The notes beneath the pieces are model-generated. The model made no database searches. It saw nothing but the letters and a program-made list of their open reading frames with translations, and was not told where the DNA came from. Shown here one piece after another: positions 9,841 through 19,497 of a DNA stretch of 64,000 nucleotides. Origin of the DNA: Myxococcota bacterium (GTDB lineage Bacteria > Myxococcota > XYA12-FULL-58-9 > JALHOP01); assembly GCA_022842935.1 (NCBI GenBank), contig JALHOP010000012.1, forward strand, positions 62,001 to 126,000. Reading direction: 5' to 3'. The translations under genes and the position numbers were made by a program. Every line of letters starts with the position of its first letter. The first letter of the stretch is position 1.

Positions 9841-11199
9841 GTGATCTCGAACTTCGAACAGCGTGAAGCGCCGCGGGCGTCGGGCAAGCTTCCGCCACAG
9901 GACACCGAGGCCGAGCGCAGCGTCCTCGGCGCCATGTTGCTCGAGCGCGCGGCTGTCAGCGAGTGCATCGAGCTCCTCAAGCCAGACGACTTCTATCGGC
10001 CAGCGCACGCGAACATCTTCGAGGCCATTTTGCGCCTGTTCGAGCGCAACGAGCCCATCGATGAAGTGACCGTCGGCGCCGATCTGAAGCATCAGAGTAA
10101 GCTCGACGCGGTCGGAGGCAGCGAATATATCGCACAGCTGACCGAGAGCGTCCCCACCGCCGCCAACGCTCTACACTACGCGCGTATCGTTCGCGACGCG
10201 GCTCTCTCGCGACGGCTCATCGCTGCGGCCACGACGATCGCGACGTCGGGCTACCAGGGCGGCGAGAGCGTCGACGTCTTGCTCGATCAGGCAGAGGCCA
10301 AGATCTTCGAGATCACGAGCGCCCGCGAGCACCGCAGCTACACGCCTCTCAAGGACGTCGTCAAAGACGCTTTCAAGACCATCGAGAAGCTCTACGAGCG
10401 CAAGGAGCTGGTGACGGGGGTACCCACCGGCTTCTCTGATCTCGACAAGATGACGGCCGGCTTCCAACCATCCGACCTCATCATCATCGCGGGCCGTCCC
10501 TCGATGGGAAAAACCGCTGTCGCGCTCAACATCGCGCAGTACGCTGCGGTCCACCAGAAAGTGCCTGCGCTCGTCTTCTCGCTCGAAATGAGCAAGGAAG
10601 CACTGGTCATGCGTATGCTGTGCTCGGAAGCGCGCATCGACAGTCAGCGCATGCGTGGCGGCTTCCTCAACTCGACCGACTGGCCGAAGCTTGCACGCGC
10701 GGCCGGAGCGCTCGCCGAGGCGCCGATGTACCTCGATGACACCGGCGCCATCAGCGTCCTCGAAATGCGGGCCAAAGCCCGCCGCCTGCAGGCGGAGCGC
10801 GGGCTAGGCCTCATCATGGTCGACTACCTCCAGCTCATGCGCGGCCGAACCACCAACGAAGGCCGAGAGCGCGAAATTAGCGAAATATCGCGGGGTTTGA
10901 AGGCGCTCGGCAAAGAGCTGAAAGTGCCAGTGATCGCCTTGTCCCAGCTCAACCGCTCGCTCGAACAGAGACAAGACAAGCGACCCATGCTCTCTGACCT
11001 GCGCGAGTCAGGAGCTATCGAGCAGGACGCCGACGTCATCTGCTTCGTGTACCGCGACGAGTATTACAATCAGGCGTCGCCCGACAAAGGCATCGCCGAG
11101 TTCATCATCGGCAAGCAGCGTAACGGCCCGACGGGGACCGTAAGGCTCAGGTTCTTCAACGAGTATACGAAGTTCGAGAACCTAGCCAAGGACGACTGA
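9841..11199 (+). CDS. dnaB: Replicative DNA helicase DnaB
   Basis: 452 residues from a GTG start. The N-terminal DnaB domain begins PPQDTEAERSVLGAML. The RecA-like motor has the Walker A GRPSMGKTA near residue 220, the DnaB-typical PALVFSLEMS, a Walker B segment ending MVDYLQLM and the ALSQLNRSLEQR and SDLRESGAIEQDAD motifs. Length is normal for DnaB and no intein is inserted. It unwinds DNA at the replication fork as a hexamer. The start follows the TPR gene stop by 3 bases; a stem-loop lies 58 bases after the stop. Confidence 0.97.
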   Translation: MISNFEQREAPRASGKLPPQDTEAERSVLGAMLLERAAVSECIELLKPDDFYRPAHANIFEAILRLFERNEPIDEVTVGADLKHQSKLDAVGGSEYIAQLTESVPTAANALHYARIVRDAALSRRLIAAATTIATSGYQGGESVDVLLDQAEAKIFEITSAREHRSYTPLKDVVKDAFKTIEKLYERKELVTGVPTGFSDLDKMTAGFQPSDLIIIAGRPSMGKTAVALNIAQYAAVHQKVPALVFSLEMSKEALVMRMLCSEARIDSQRMRGGFLNSTDWPKLARAAGALAEAPMYLDDTGAISVLEMRAKARRLQAERGLGLIMVDYLQLMRGRTTNEGREREISEISRGLKALGKELKVPVIALSQLNRSLEQRQDKRPMLSDLRESGAIEQDADVICFVYRDEYYNQASPDKGIAEFIIGKQRNGPTGTVRLRFFNEYTKFENLAKDD

Positions 11200-11256
11200 G
11201 CTGCGTCGGTGGCGATGTGGGATCGTGTATCGTCGCTTCGCGTGAGCACGCGTTCC

Positions 11257-11276
11257 CTGAGCGTGGACCCGCTCAG
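11257..11276 (+). terminator. Possible dnaB terminator (stem-loop)
   Basis: A perfect 7-base inverted repeat, CTGAGCG and CGCTCAG around a 6-base loop, lies in the 212-base gap after dnaB. Only a weak T-rich stretch follows (CATCTTCATC), so intrinsic termination is plausible but not certain. The rest of the gap shows nothing I recognise. Confidence 0.4.
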
Positions 11277-11411
11277 CATCTTCATCGCCATGCGCCGGCG
11301 TGCGCTGTGTGGGTTTTGACGCCCATCGCATCCTCCCGCGAATTGGACCGCCATCGCGGCCAGGGCTAAACTCCTTGGTGCCCTCAAGTACGCGCCAAGT
11401 CGGAGGCATTT

Positions 11412-12311
11412 GTGGCAGTAGCGCTGGTAGCCGACGATGACGACGCCACGCGCGAGGTCGTCGCTGAGCTGTGTCAGGGAATGGGCATGACCGTGATGGC
11501 GGCGCTCGACGGCGAGGACGCGCTCGCTCAGATGCGTGAGCGGCGGCCCGACGTCGTGCTCCTCGATCTCAATATGCCCAAGCTCGACGGCTTCGGCGTC
11601 CTCGAGCGCTTGCGGGCCGGTGATATCGCGCCCATGCCCGCGGTCATCGTGGTCACTGCATCGGCCGACGCGGCTGGTAAGATGCGCGGCACGGAGCTCG
11701 GCGCCATCGACTTCGTCGAGAAGCCGTTCCGCGTCGCGGAGCTCCGGCGTCGTATCCAGCGTGCTGTCTCTATCACCGCGCTCGAGGACGGACTGCGAGA
11801 CGCAGAGACCACGTTGCTCGAAATGCGCGCCAAGGACCCGGTCACCGGAGTTGGTTCCTTCGGGATGTTGTCTGCAGCCCTCGAGGCACATTTCACCTGC
11901 GCTCGCGTCACGGGCAAAGACCTCTCTTGTATCGTGGTCTCAGACGAGACGTTTTCGCAGGTTCTCACTGGCAATGGCCGTGAGTCCGCCGATGAGCGGT
12001 TGCGGGTCATCGCGGCGACCATCGAAAAGGTGCTGCGCGGCGCTGACATGGTCTTTCGCGTCGATGCTTCCGAGTTCGTCATGCTCCTGCCGGGCACACC
12101 GCCCGCTGGGGCGCGGCGCGTCATCGAGCGTGTCGACGAAGCCCTCTCGGGCGAGGGGCTTATGCGTGGCCAGTCTCTCGCCATCGCGGCGGCGACCTAT
12201 CCTCATCCCGAAATCGGGCAGGCAAGTACCCTCTATCGCGCCGTCAATGTCAGTCTCGCCCAAGCGCGTAGTCATAGCGAAAAGCGGGTGGCGATCTTCG
12301 AAGGGTTCTGA
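11412..12311 (+). CDS. Response regulator with degenerate GGDEF domain
   Basis: 299 residues from a GTG start. The receiver domain (1-120) is intact: acidic cluster ADDDD near residue 8, phospho-acceptor Asp52 in LLDLNMP, Thr in VVTAS and Lys in EKPF. The second half has a GGDEF-like layout, with DPVTGVGSFGML matching the usual DxLTGLxNR start, but the signature loop reads RVDASEF instead of RxGGDEF, so cyclic-di-GMP synthesis is very unlikely. It may bind nucleotide or signal through protein contacts. No histidine kinase is adjacent, so it is an orphan regulator. Confidence 0.88.
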   Translation: MAVALVADDDDATREVVAELCQGMGMTVMAALDGEDALAQMRERRPDVVLLDLNMPKLDGFGVLERLRAGDIAPMPAVIVVTASADAAGKMRGTELGAIDFVEKPFRVAELRRRIQRAVSITALEDGLRDAETTLLEMRAKDPVTGVGSFGMLSAALEAHFTCARVTGKDLSCIVVSDETFSQVLTGNGRESADERLRVIAATIEKVLRGADMVFRVDASEFVMLLPGTPPAGARRVIERVDEALSGEGLMRGQSLAIAAATYPHPEIGQASTLYRAVNVSLAQARSHSEKRVAIFEGF

Positions 12312-12432
12312 TGCCACAGCCAGCGCGATGTTTGCGGCCGTGTGGTAGGGCGCGCGCGTCGGGACGCGGCGGGCACGTCGGGACCGGTAAGTTGGCGCGC
12401 GTCGTCGGAGAGGTGTAGGGTTCTCAACGAAT

Positions 12433-13077
12433 ATGGGTCTACCCGTCATCTCCTTCACGGCCAGCGCAGGCGGCGACACGCGGCTCGACTGGAACGAAGA
12501 AGACTACAACGGCCTCTTCGTGAACAAGGCACTGTAGCGCTAGGCTTTCAGTGGTAGGTGCACTGTCCGCATCAGCGGCCAGCCGGTCGGTGTACGCTCG
12601 GGCGAACGTGAGGTCGCGCTCCGCTGGTTCGCGAATGTCGCGCATCGCTATCTGTTCGACTCGAAGATCCCATCGCCCGTAGCGCTCATCCCCATCCCCA
12701 ACGGTGGCGCCATCGACATCCGTGCTAGCTGTGACACCTCGGCGCAGGCCGCTGAGCTCGCGACGAGTCTCGCCAAGGACGCGTTCCTGCTCGATATCGT
12801 GCGTTGGCGGCAGCCGATCCCCCAGGGGGAGCACGCCGCCCGTCACTATTTCGAACAGGCGCTCGTGCACGACAGTCCGCTCACCGCCTCGCCTCGCAAG
12901 ACCACCGTGCTCGTCGACGAGGTCTTCACCGATGGCGCTGTCATCCGTGGCGTCGCCGCCCGCCTCGCGGAGAAGGGCATCATGGTCGACATGGTGCTGT
13001 GCGCATCTTACAGCTCTACGACCCGCGTCCGTGAGGTGTTCTCGGCGCACAAACACACCATCGACGTCGGCCTCTAG
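12433..13077 (+). pseudogene. Phosphoribosyltransferase-like gene interrupted by two in-frame TAG codons
   Basis: One frame runs from ATG 12433 to the TAG at 13075-13077 and reads as a single protein, except for TAG at 12535-12537 and 12541-12543, separated by one codon. The N-terminal piece (34 residues, from MGLPVISFTASAGGDTRLDW) and the distal piece look continuous. The C-terminal part has TTVLVDEVFTDGAV, matching the PRPP-binding loop of ComF-like phosphoribosyltransferases. No ATG, GTG or TTG lies between the stops and 12799, so a working distal start is unlikely. Both stops could come from CAG to TAG changes. The 121 bases between the response regulator and 12433 show nothing else. Confidence 0.65.
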
Positions 13078-13126
13078 CGGGTTCTTTCTAGCGCCGCACG
13101 CTTATCGTGACCGTTGTACCACGGCG

Positions 13127-13849
13127 CTATTTGGTGTCGCGCGAGGCGTCGACGAGCCCCCGGTAGATCGCCGCGTGTTCAGGCGCGTTCAGCACTTCGG
13201 GGTGCCACTGGACTCCCAACGCGTAGCGGTAATGTGGCCCTTCGATGGCCTCGACAACGCCATCGTCGGCGACGCCGCTCGCGGTGAGATGTTTGGCCAC
13301 CACATTGACGACCTGATGGTGGGTGCTGTTAACCGCTATTGACGTTGCGCCCGTCACGCGCGCGAGCAATGACCCCGTAGCGACCTTGACGTCATGCGCG
13401 GGCTGACGCTTGTCATGAGGCTGCACGTGCACGCCGGTGCCGGGGCGCTCGCTGAGGTCCTGATGGAGTGTTCCGCCGAGCACGACGTTCAACAACTGCA
13501 TACCGCCGCAGACCCCAAGGACCGGCAGGTCCCGGCGCAAGGCAAGCTCGAGCAAGCGATGCTCGAAGGCGGTACGTTCTTCGAGAAGCTTACCCAGCCC
13601 TGGCCTAGGCTCTTCGCCGTAGTAGCGGGGCGGCACATCGAAATCGCCGCCCGCGATCACGAGGCCGTCGAGGATCGCGAGGTAGGCTTCGGCGCGCTCA
13701 GGGGCGACATGTGGCAGGACGATCGGGTCCCCGCCAGCCGCGGCGACCGCGGTCACGTATGCCGCCGGCGTCACGAAGCGCGGCGATGGAGCCCCCCGGC
13801 GGTCGATCACCGTCTCGAAATCACAAGTAATTCCAATGCGTGGAGCCAT
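13127..13849 (-). CDS. Class I glutamine amidotransferase-like peptidase C26 (gamma-glutamyl-GABA hydrolase type)
   Basis: 240 residues from the ATG at 13849; the frame extends 60 bases further, but MAPRIGITCDFE is the normal family start. The nucleophile Cys lies in LGVCGGMQLLN and the His-Glu pair in GVQWHPE; between them are AGGDFDVPPRYYGE and NSTHHQ, typical of the PuuD family. This family hydrolyses gamma-glutamyl bonds, for example in gamma-glutamyl-GABA during polyamine use. No other putrescine-pathway gene is nearby, so the substrate is unknown. It is transcribed away from pyrH, with 59 bases between the two starts. Confidence 0.88.
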   Translation of the reverse strand: MAPRIGITCDFETVIDRRGAPSPRFVTPAAYVTAVAAAGGDPIVLPHVAPERAEAYLAILDGLVIAGGDFDVPPRYYGEEPRPGLGKLLEERTAFEHRLLELALRRDLPVLGVCGGMQLLNVVLGGTLHQDLSERPGTGVHVQPHDKRQPAHDVKVATGSLLARVTGATSIAVNSTHHQVVNVVAKHLTASGVADDGVVEAIEGPHYRYALGVQWHPEVLNAPEHAAIYRGLVDASRDTK

Positions 13850-13872
13850 GGACCCTCGAGATGGTGCCTTGA

Positions 13873-14634
<762 letters not shown>

Positions 14635-14661
14635 GGCGGTCACTCGAAGAGAGCGAACATC

Positions 14662-15225
14662 ATGGGCATGATCGAGGACGTAGTCGGCGATCTCAAGGGC
14701 AACATCGATACCGCTATCGCGGCATTCAAGTCGGAGCTAGGTAAGCTTCGAACCGGTCGCGCAAGCGTTAGTGTGCTCGACGGCATCAAGGTCGACTATT
14801 ACGGGGTGCCGACGCCGCTCAATCAGGTGGCAAATCTCCAGGTTGCCGACGCTCGCTTGATCACCATCAAGCCTTGGGAACGCAATCTCATCGGCGAGAT
14901 CGAGAAGGCTATCCGCAACTCGGACATCGGCATCAACCCGCAGAACGACGGTGACCTCATCCGCCTGCCGGTGCCGCCGCTCAACGAAGAGCGCCGCAAA
15001 GACCTCGTGAAGCGCGCCAAGAACCAAGGTGAAGAGACCAAGATCGGCATGCGAAACCACCGCCGCGATGCCAACGACATGCTCAAGGAGCTCGAGAAGG
15101 GCAAAGAGATCTCGGAAGACGAGCTCAAGAAAGGCCTCGAGAAGGTGCAGGCCGAGATCGATCGCGGGACGAAGATGGTCGACGAAATTCTGGCGACCAA
15201 AGAGAAAGAAATTCTCGACATCTAG
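14662..15225 (+). CDS. frr: Ribosome recycling factor
   Basis: 187 residues, the family norm. Recognisable stretches include LRTGRASVSVLDGIKVDYYG and TPLNQVANLQV in the first half, PPLNEERRKDLVKRAK in the hinge region and a charged helical C-terminus. With EF-G it splits terminated ribosomes. The start used is the first ATG (GMIEDVV); a second ATG two codons later is equally possible. The stop is inside a 7-base palindrome. Confidence 0.97.
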   Translation: MGMIEDVVGDLKGNIDTAIAAFKSELGKLRTGRASVSVLDGIKVDYYGVPTPLNQVANLQVADARLITIKPWERNLIGEIEKAIRNSDIGINPQNDGDLIRLPVPPLNEERRKDLVKRAKNQGEETKIGMRNHRRDANDMLKELEKGKEISEDELKKGLEKVQAEIDRGTKMVDEILATKEKEILDI

Positions 15226-15239
15226 AATGCGTTTCTAGA
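15221..15239. other. Stem-loop spanning the frr stop
   Basis: TCTAGAA and TTCTAGA form a perfect 7-base stem around the loop TGCGT, overlapping the frr stop codon at 15223-15225. No T-tract follows. It may stabilise the 3' end or couple translation of frr and uppS; its function is inferred only. Confidence 0.3.
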
Positions 15240-15283
15240 TTGGAGCGTCTCCCAAGACGGCCAGCCGCGGCGCGCCAAACCCA

Positions 15284-16135
15284 ATGAAGCAATCGTTCCC
15301 CGAGAAAAGCCGCCGGCCCAAACACGTGGCCGTCATCATGGATGGAAACGGTCGCTGGGCAGCCGACCGTGGCCTGCCCCGCATCGAAGGTCACAAGCGC
15401 GGAGCCGATGTCGTTCGCGAGATCACGACCTACGCGCGCGAGCTCGAGATCGAATATCTGACCTTGTACTCGTTCTCCGCGCAGAACTGGCGCCGGCCTC
15501 CACTCGAGGTCGCGGGTCTCATGACCCTGCTGCACGACTACTGCAACGCCGAGCTGCCGACGCTCATGAAGAACGACATACGGCTCTCGGTGATCGGCGA
15601 CCTCGGGCGATTCCCCCCACGCACGCGCTCGGCCGTGCAAGCCACCATGGATGCCACGCATCGCAATCGCCACATGACGCTGACCCTGGCCCTCGATTAT
15701 GGCGGCCGTGAAGAGATCGTCAAAGCCGCGCGGCTCATCGCCGCAGACGTGAAAGCGGGTCGGCTCGAGCCTTCCGCCATTGACGAAGAGTTGCTCGCGA
15801 AGAGCCTCGACACCTGCGACATGCCCGATCCCGACCTCGTGATTCGAACCTCGGGTGAGAAGCGCGTCTCGAACTTCTTGTTGTGGCAGCTCGCGTATGC
15901 CGAGCTTTGCTTCACCGACGTTCGCTGGCCGGATTTCAGCAGGGCAGACTTCGACAAGGCGCTCGTCGACTACGCGTCACGCGACCGACGATTCGGTGCC
16001 GTATCCTCGAACGACGGCAAACCAGGGCTCGGCGAGCGGTCATCGGGAATCAGTGATGGCGAATCCGCGCTCGACGACCGGCTCTCGGCCGTTGGCGCCT
16101 CTCCCCTCCGCGTTCTACCGGCTGCCAAGGGCTAG
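15284..16135 (+). CDS. uppS: Isoprenyl transferase (undecaprenyl diphosphate synthase)
   Basis: 283 residues. The cis-prenyltransferase motifs are all present: HVAVIMDGNGRWA with the Mg-binding Asp, GHKRGAD, LYSFSAQNWRRP, and the closing DLVIRTSGEKRVSNFLLWQ and WPDFSRADF. It makes the C55 lipid carrier for cell-wall synthesis from isoprenyl diphosphates. Gln replaces the more common Glu in the ENW motif. About 40 residues after the usual end form a low-complexity Ser/Gly/Ala-rich tail. cdsA begins 5 bases after the stop. Confidence 0.96.
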   Translation: MKQSFPEKSRRPKHVAVIMDGNGRWAADRGLPRIEGHKRGADVVREITTYARELEIEYLTLYSFSAQNWRRPPLEVAGLMTLLHDYCNAELPTLMKNDIRLSVIGDLGRFPPRTRSAVQATMDATHRNRHMTLTLALDYGGREEIVKAARLIAADVKAGRLEPSAIDEELLAKSLDTCDMPDPDLVIRTSGEKRVSNFLLWQLAYAELCFTDVRWPDFSRADFDKALVDYASRDRRFGAVSSNDGKPGLGERSSGISDGESALDDRLSAVGASPLRVLPAAKG

Positions 16136-16140
16136 GGGTC

Positions 16141-16941
16141 TTGCTCAAGACGCGCGTCATTGTCGCGGTGATCTTCGCGCCGCTGCTCGCTGGACTGGTC
16201 TGGCTGGGGGGCTATTGGCTCGGCGGCCTGTGTCTTGCCATTGCCCTGGTCGGACTGTGGGAATACCTACGACTCACCCTGGGTTCGAATGAGGCGTACG
16301 CTAAAGCGTTCGCTTTCGCCGTCGGTGCGCTCGTTTGCATCAGCACCTTGGGGTGGCGCTATAGCGTACCGCTTGGCACGCTTTGGCCGCTGTCCACGAT
16401 CGTGCTGCTGCTCTCGGCGCTGGTGCGGCCGGAGCCCATCGATGTCTCGATTCGCCGCACCGCGCTCATGTTCCTCGGGGTGGCCTATTGCTGTGCGCTC
16501 ATCCCATATCTGTCGCTACTGCGTAACTTGCCCGGCGGGTTGGGTCTCGCGTTCGGGGCGCTGTTCTGCACGTGGGCCTCGGATACGGGTGCCTATTTCG
16601 CTGGACGCGCACTTGGCCGTCACAAACTCTATCCCAAGATCTCGCCCTCGAAGACCATCGAAGGGCTTGTCGGCGGCCTCGTCGCCGCGGTTCTGGTCGC
16701 CATCGTCGTTCGTCATCTGTTCGCGCTCCCCATCTCCCAGACCGATGCCGTCGTCATTGGTATCATTGCGGCGCTACTCGGAACCGCGGGTGACCTATGC
16801 GAATCGATGCTGAAGCGCAGCGTCGGCGCCAAGGACAGCTCGGCGCTCATCCCAGGGCACGGCGGGGTCCTCGATCGCTTCGACGCGGTGATGTTCGTCG
16901 CGCCTGCGGTTTACCTCTACCTCGTGATCTTCGTCTTCTAG
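16141..16941 (+). CDS. cdsA: Phosphatidate cytidylyltransferase
   Basis: 266 residues from a TTG start 5 bases after uppS. It is strongly hydrophobic with about seven to eight membrane segments. The CDP-diglyceride synthetase signature is clear near the end (KRSVGAKDSSALIPGHGGVL, then DRFDAVMF), preceded by CTWASDTGAYFAGR and the conserved KISPSKTIEG. It converts phosphatidate and CTP to CDP-diacylglycerol at the inner membrane. In many genomes dxr and rseP follow; here an FG-GAP gene follows and rseP is about 3.9 kb away. Confidence 0.95.
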   Translation: MLKTRVIVAVIFAPLLAGLVWLGGYWLGGLCLAIALVGLWEYLRLTLGSNEAYAKAFAFAVGALVCISTLGWRYSVPLGTLWPLSTIVLLLSALVRPEPIDVSIRRTALMFLGVAYCCALIPYLSLLRNLPGGLGLAFGALFCTWASDTGAYFAGRALGRHKLYPKISPSKTIEGLVGGLVAAVLVAIVVRHLFALPISQTDAVVIGIIAALLGTAGDLCESMLKRSVGAKDSSALIPGHGGVLDRFDAVMFVAPAVYLYLVIFVF

Positions 16942-16949
16942 CGCTTGCG

Positions 16950-18353
16950 TTGGTCGTAGGGGCGCCGGTCGTTGCTCGGGCGGACGACTCCGCGATTGCC
17001 GGCATCACCGTACATCCCGGGAGTCTCTACCCGCCGTTTTCGCCGGATATCGACGCCTACGACGTCGACCTGCCGCTCGGCGCCGCCGCGTTCTCTCTTT
17101 CGGTCGCGCCGCGGTCCCCCTATGCAAAGGTTCACATCGACGGCGTCGCCATGCGTCTGACGACGATCCCGCGCGACACGACCACCCGCATCGAGGTCAC
17201 GGACGAGAGCGGTGCGACGACCCTCGTCACGATACGCTCGCGTCCGCCTAAGCAGACGGCTTACGTCAAGGCGACGAACCCCGATGTCGGCGATGGCTTT
17301 GGCGCCGCCGTCGCCATCTCGGCCGATGGGGCGACACTCGCGGTCGGGGCACCTGGCGAGGATAGCCGAGCGCTCGGCGCCGGTGGTCGCCAGATCGACA
17401 ACCGGCGGGTCGACAGCGGCGCGGTCTATCTGTACACGCGGCTCGCGGACGCGTGGCACTTCGACGGTTATGTGAAGTCGCGGCTGCCCGCGCATGCCTT
17501 TGGTCACGCGGTCGCTCTGTCACCTGACGGTAAGCTCCTCGCGGTGGGCGAGCCTGACGAGGACACCGGGGCGGTGAGCAGTGGTGCCGTCGAGGTCTTC
17601 GAGCGCCAAGCCAAGGGCTGGCGTCCGAGAGCCTTCGTCAAGCCGCCGTCGCCGACCCGGTGCGGCAATTTCGGCGCCGCGGTCGCCTTGAGCTGGGACA
17701 CCCTCGCCGTCGGAGCTCCGGGCGAGGACGCGGCGTACCTGCTCTCTGGTAAGAAGGGCTGGAGAGACGGTGAGCGGCTAACCGTCGCGCCGATCGGCGA
17801 GCGCTTCGGCGATGTCGTGAGCCTTGGTGCCGACGGGACCGTTTTGGCGGTCAGTGGCGCGACGACCACGCGGGTCTACAAAGGCACCAAGGCGGGCATG
17901 CGCGAGGTGTTGACCGTTCCCGGGCAGCGTGGCGCCGTCTCGGGCAACGGCAATGTCGTCGCTGCCGCCGAGCCCGCGCGGGGCGTCGTTCATGTCTATC
18001 GCGACGGCGAGCACGGTTGGTTTTCTGCTGCTCAGTTTCCTCACGCGGGGGAGCGCGTAGCCCTTGATTTCGCTGGGAACGCCCTGGTCATCGGCAACGT
18101 CGTCGACCGCTTCGACTATCGTGGTGGAGCCCGAGTCTTTCGCTGGGACGGCAGGAGCTGGGTGCCCGGCGAGCCTCTCACTGCGACCAACGCCGCGCCG
18201 AATGACCTCGCCGGCATCGCGATCGCTATCGACGCCCGAGGCGAGACCGTCGTCCTGGGGGCCCCGGGTGAAGATGGCGGTGGGGTGGAGCTCTCGGGCG
18301 ATCCGGCAAGTGACGCACTCGAAAGCTCGGGCGCTGCCTACGTCTTCCGCTGA
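16950..18353 (+). CDS. Exported protein with cadherin-like beta-sandwich and FG-GAP (integrin-alpha-like) repeats
   Basis: About 467 residues. The first domain (SLYPPFSPDIDAYDVDLP onward) matches the cadherin-like beta-sandwich found in bacterial surface proteins. The remainder is a run of FG-GAP-type blades, each with a form of FGxAVAxSxDGxxLAVGAPGED; at least five are visible, so a beta-propeller is expected. The start is uncertain: a signal-peptide-like sequence (LRLLALALVVGAPVVARAD) is readable from inside the cdsA 3' end, but the only in-frame start codons are an ATG deep in cdsA (16797) and the TTG at 16950, which I use. It probably acts at the cell surface or periplasm. Confidence 0.8.
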   Translation: MVVGAPVVARADDSAIAGITVHPGSLYPPFSPDIDAYDVDLPLGAAAFSLSVAPRSPYAKVHIDGVAMRLTTIPRDTTTRIEVTDESGATTLVTIRSRPPKQTAYVKATNPDVGDGFGAAVAISADGATLAVGAPGEDSRALGAGGRQIDNRRVDSGAVYLYTRLADAWHFDGYVKSRLPAHAFGHAVALSPDGKLLAVGEPDEDTGAVSSGAVEVFERQAKGWRPRAFVKPPSPTRCGNFGAAVALSWDTLAVGAPGEDAAYLLSGKKGWRDGERLTVAPIGERFGDVVSLGADGTVLAVSGATTTRVYKGTKAGMREVLTVPGQRGAVSGNGNVVAAAEPARGVVHVYRDGEHGWFSAAQFPHAGERVALDFAGNALVIGNVVDRFDYRGGARVFRWDGRSWVPGEPLTATNAAPNDLAGIAIAIDARGETVVLGAPGEDGGGVELSGDPASDALESSGAAYVFR

Positions 18354-18412
18354 AGCGCGTCTCCCGAAAGCTTAACGCCGCCGCGCGCGCTCACCACAAG
18401 CGGGCACCGGGG

Positions 18413-19471
18413 TTAGTCTGCCCCGAACGTCAAGACGGTCATCGAGCGCAGCGTGGCACCAGGGCGCAGGAGCGTCGAAGGAAACGCCGGCTGATTGGGC
18501 GAGTCGGGATAGTGTTGGGTCTCGAGGCAGAAGCCCGCCCGCCGTCCGTACTTCACGCCGGTCTTGCCGGTCAGTGTGCCGTCGAGGAAGTTCGCGACAT
18601 AGAGCTGTACTCCAGGCTCGGTGGTCGTGACCGTGAGCATCCGGCCACTCTCCGGATCGCGCACGCGAGCGGCCACGCGCAGCCCTTCGCCGTCGACTAC
18701 GAAGTTGTGGTCGTAGCCGTGGCCGAGCTTCATCTGCGGATGCGAGCTCGCAATGCGCTCGCCCAGCGCGGTTGGTTCGCGGAAGTCGAATGGCGTACCC
18801 GCCACGGACTGGAGCTCGCCGGTGGGGATGAGCGCCGCGTCGACTGGCGTGTAGCGCGAGGCGGCGAGTGTGAGCACGTGGTGCTCGATGCTGCCCGAGC
18901 TTTCGCCCGCGAGATTGAAATATGCGTGGTTCGTGAGGTTCACCACGGTGGGCTTGGTGGTTGTCACCGCGTAGCTCATGTGTAGCGACGCGCCATCGAG
19001 CGTGTAGTCCAGTTTAGCGGTCAGGGTGCCGGGGAAGCCCATGTCGCCGTCCGGACTCACGAGCGTCATCTCCACGCCGCCCGGAACCTCGCGCGCCGCC
19101 CAAACTCTCCGGTCGAACCCCGTTGACCCCCCGTGCAGCGCGTGACCCTGGTTGTTTGGCGGCACCTGGTACGTCTCGCCATCGATGGTGAACCGACCCT
19201 TGGCGATGCGGTTACCGTAGCGGCCGACGATGGCGCCGAAGTAGGTGCTGCGGTCGCGCTCGTAGCTTGCCAGCTCGCGGTAGCCGAGGACGACGTCGGC
19301 TCGTTTGCCCGTGGCGTCGGGTGCGTCGATGCCCACGATGCGGGCGCCATGGGTCGCAAGACGCACGGTGAGTCTCGGAGAGGTGAGCGTGTAGATCTCG
19401 ACGTGTTTACCCTCCTGGGTGATACCCCAGCTTTCTTTGCTCACTGTCGTTTGGGCGGAGAGGTTCGTCAT
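18413..19471 (-). CDS. galM: Aldose 1-epimerase (galactose mutarotase)
   Basis: 352 residues from the ATG at 19471, with GGAG a short distance upstream; the frame is open further but would run back into galK. Motifs: YFGAIVGRYGNRIAKGRF, NNQGHALHGG with the first active-site His, LTNHAYFNLAG with the second, and the C-terminal CLETQHYPDSPNQPAFPS with the catalytic Glu. It interconverts the alpha and beta anomers of galactose or glucose. It follows galK by 26 bases on the same strand, forming a small galactose operon. No signal peptide is seen, so it acts in the cytoplasm. Confidence 0.95.
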   Translation of the reverse strand: MTNLSAQTTVSKESWGITQEGKHVEIYTLTSPRLTVRLATHGARIVGIDAPDATGKRADVVLGYRELASYERDRSTYFGAIVGRYGNRIAKGRFTIDGETYQVPPNNQGHALHGGSTGFDRRVWAAREVPGGVEMTLVSPDGDMGFPGTLTAKLDYTLDGASLHMSYAVTTTKPTVVNLTNHAYFNLAGESSGSIEHHVLTLAASRYTPVDAALIPTGELQSVAGTPFDFREPTALGERIASSHPQMKLGHGYDHNFVVDGEGLRVAARVRDPESGRMLTVTTTEPGVQLYVANFLDGTLTGKTGVKYGRRAGFCLETQHYPDSPNQPAFPSTLLRPGATLRSMTVLTFGAD

Positions 19472-19497
19472 CGCGATCGGGGCTCCAATCAGGTGGC

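Noticed and set aside
12535..12543. TAG recoding (pyrrolysine or suppressor) in the phosphoribosyltransferase-like gene
   Set aside because: TAG is an ordinary stop for other genes in the window and no recoding element or PylRS-like gene is seen; nonsense mutation or error is simpler.
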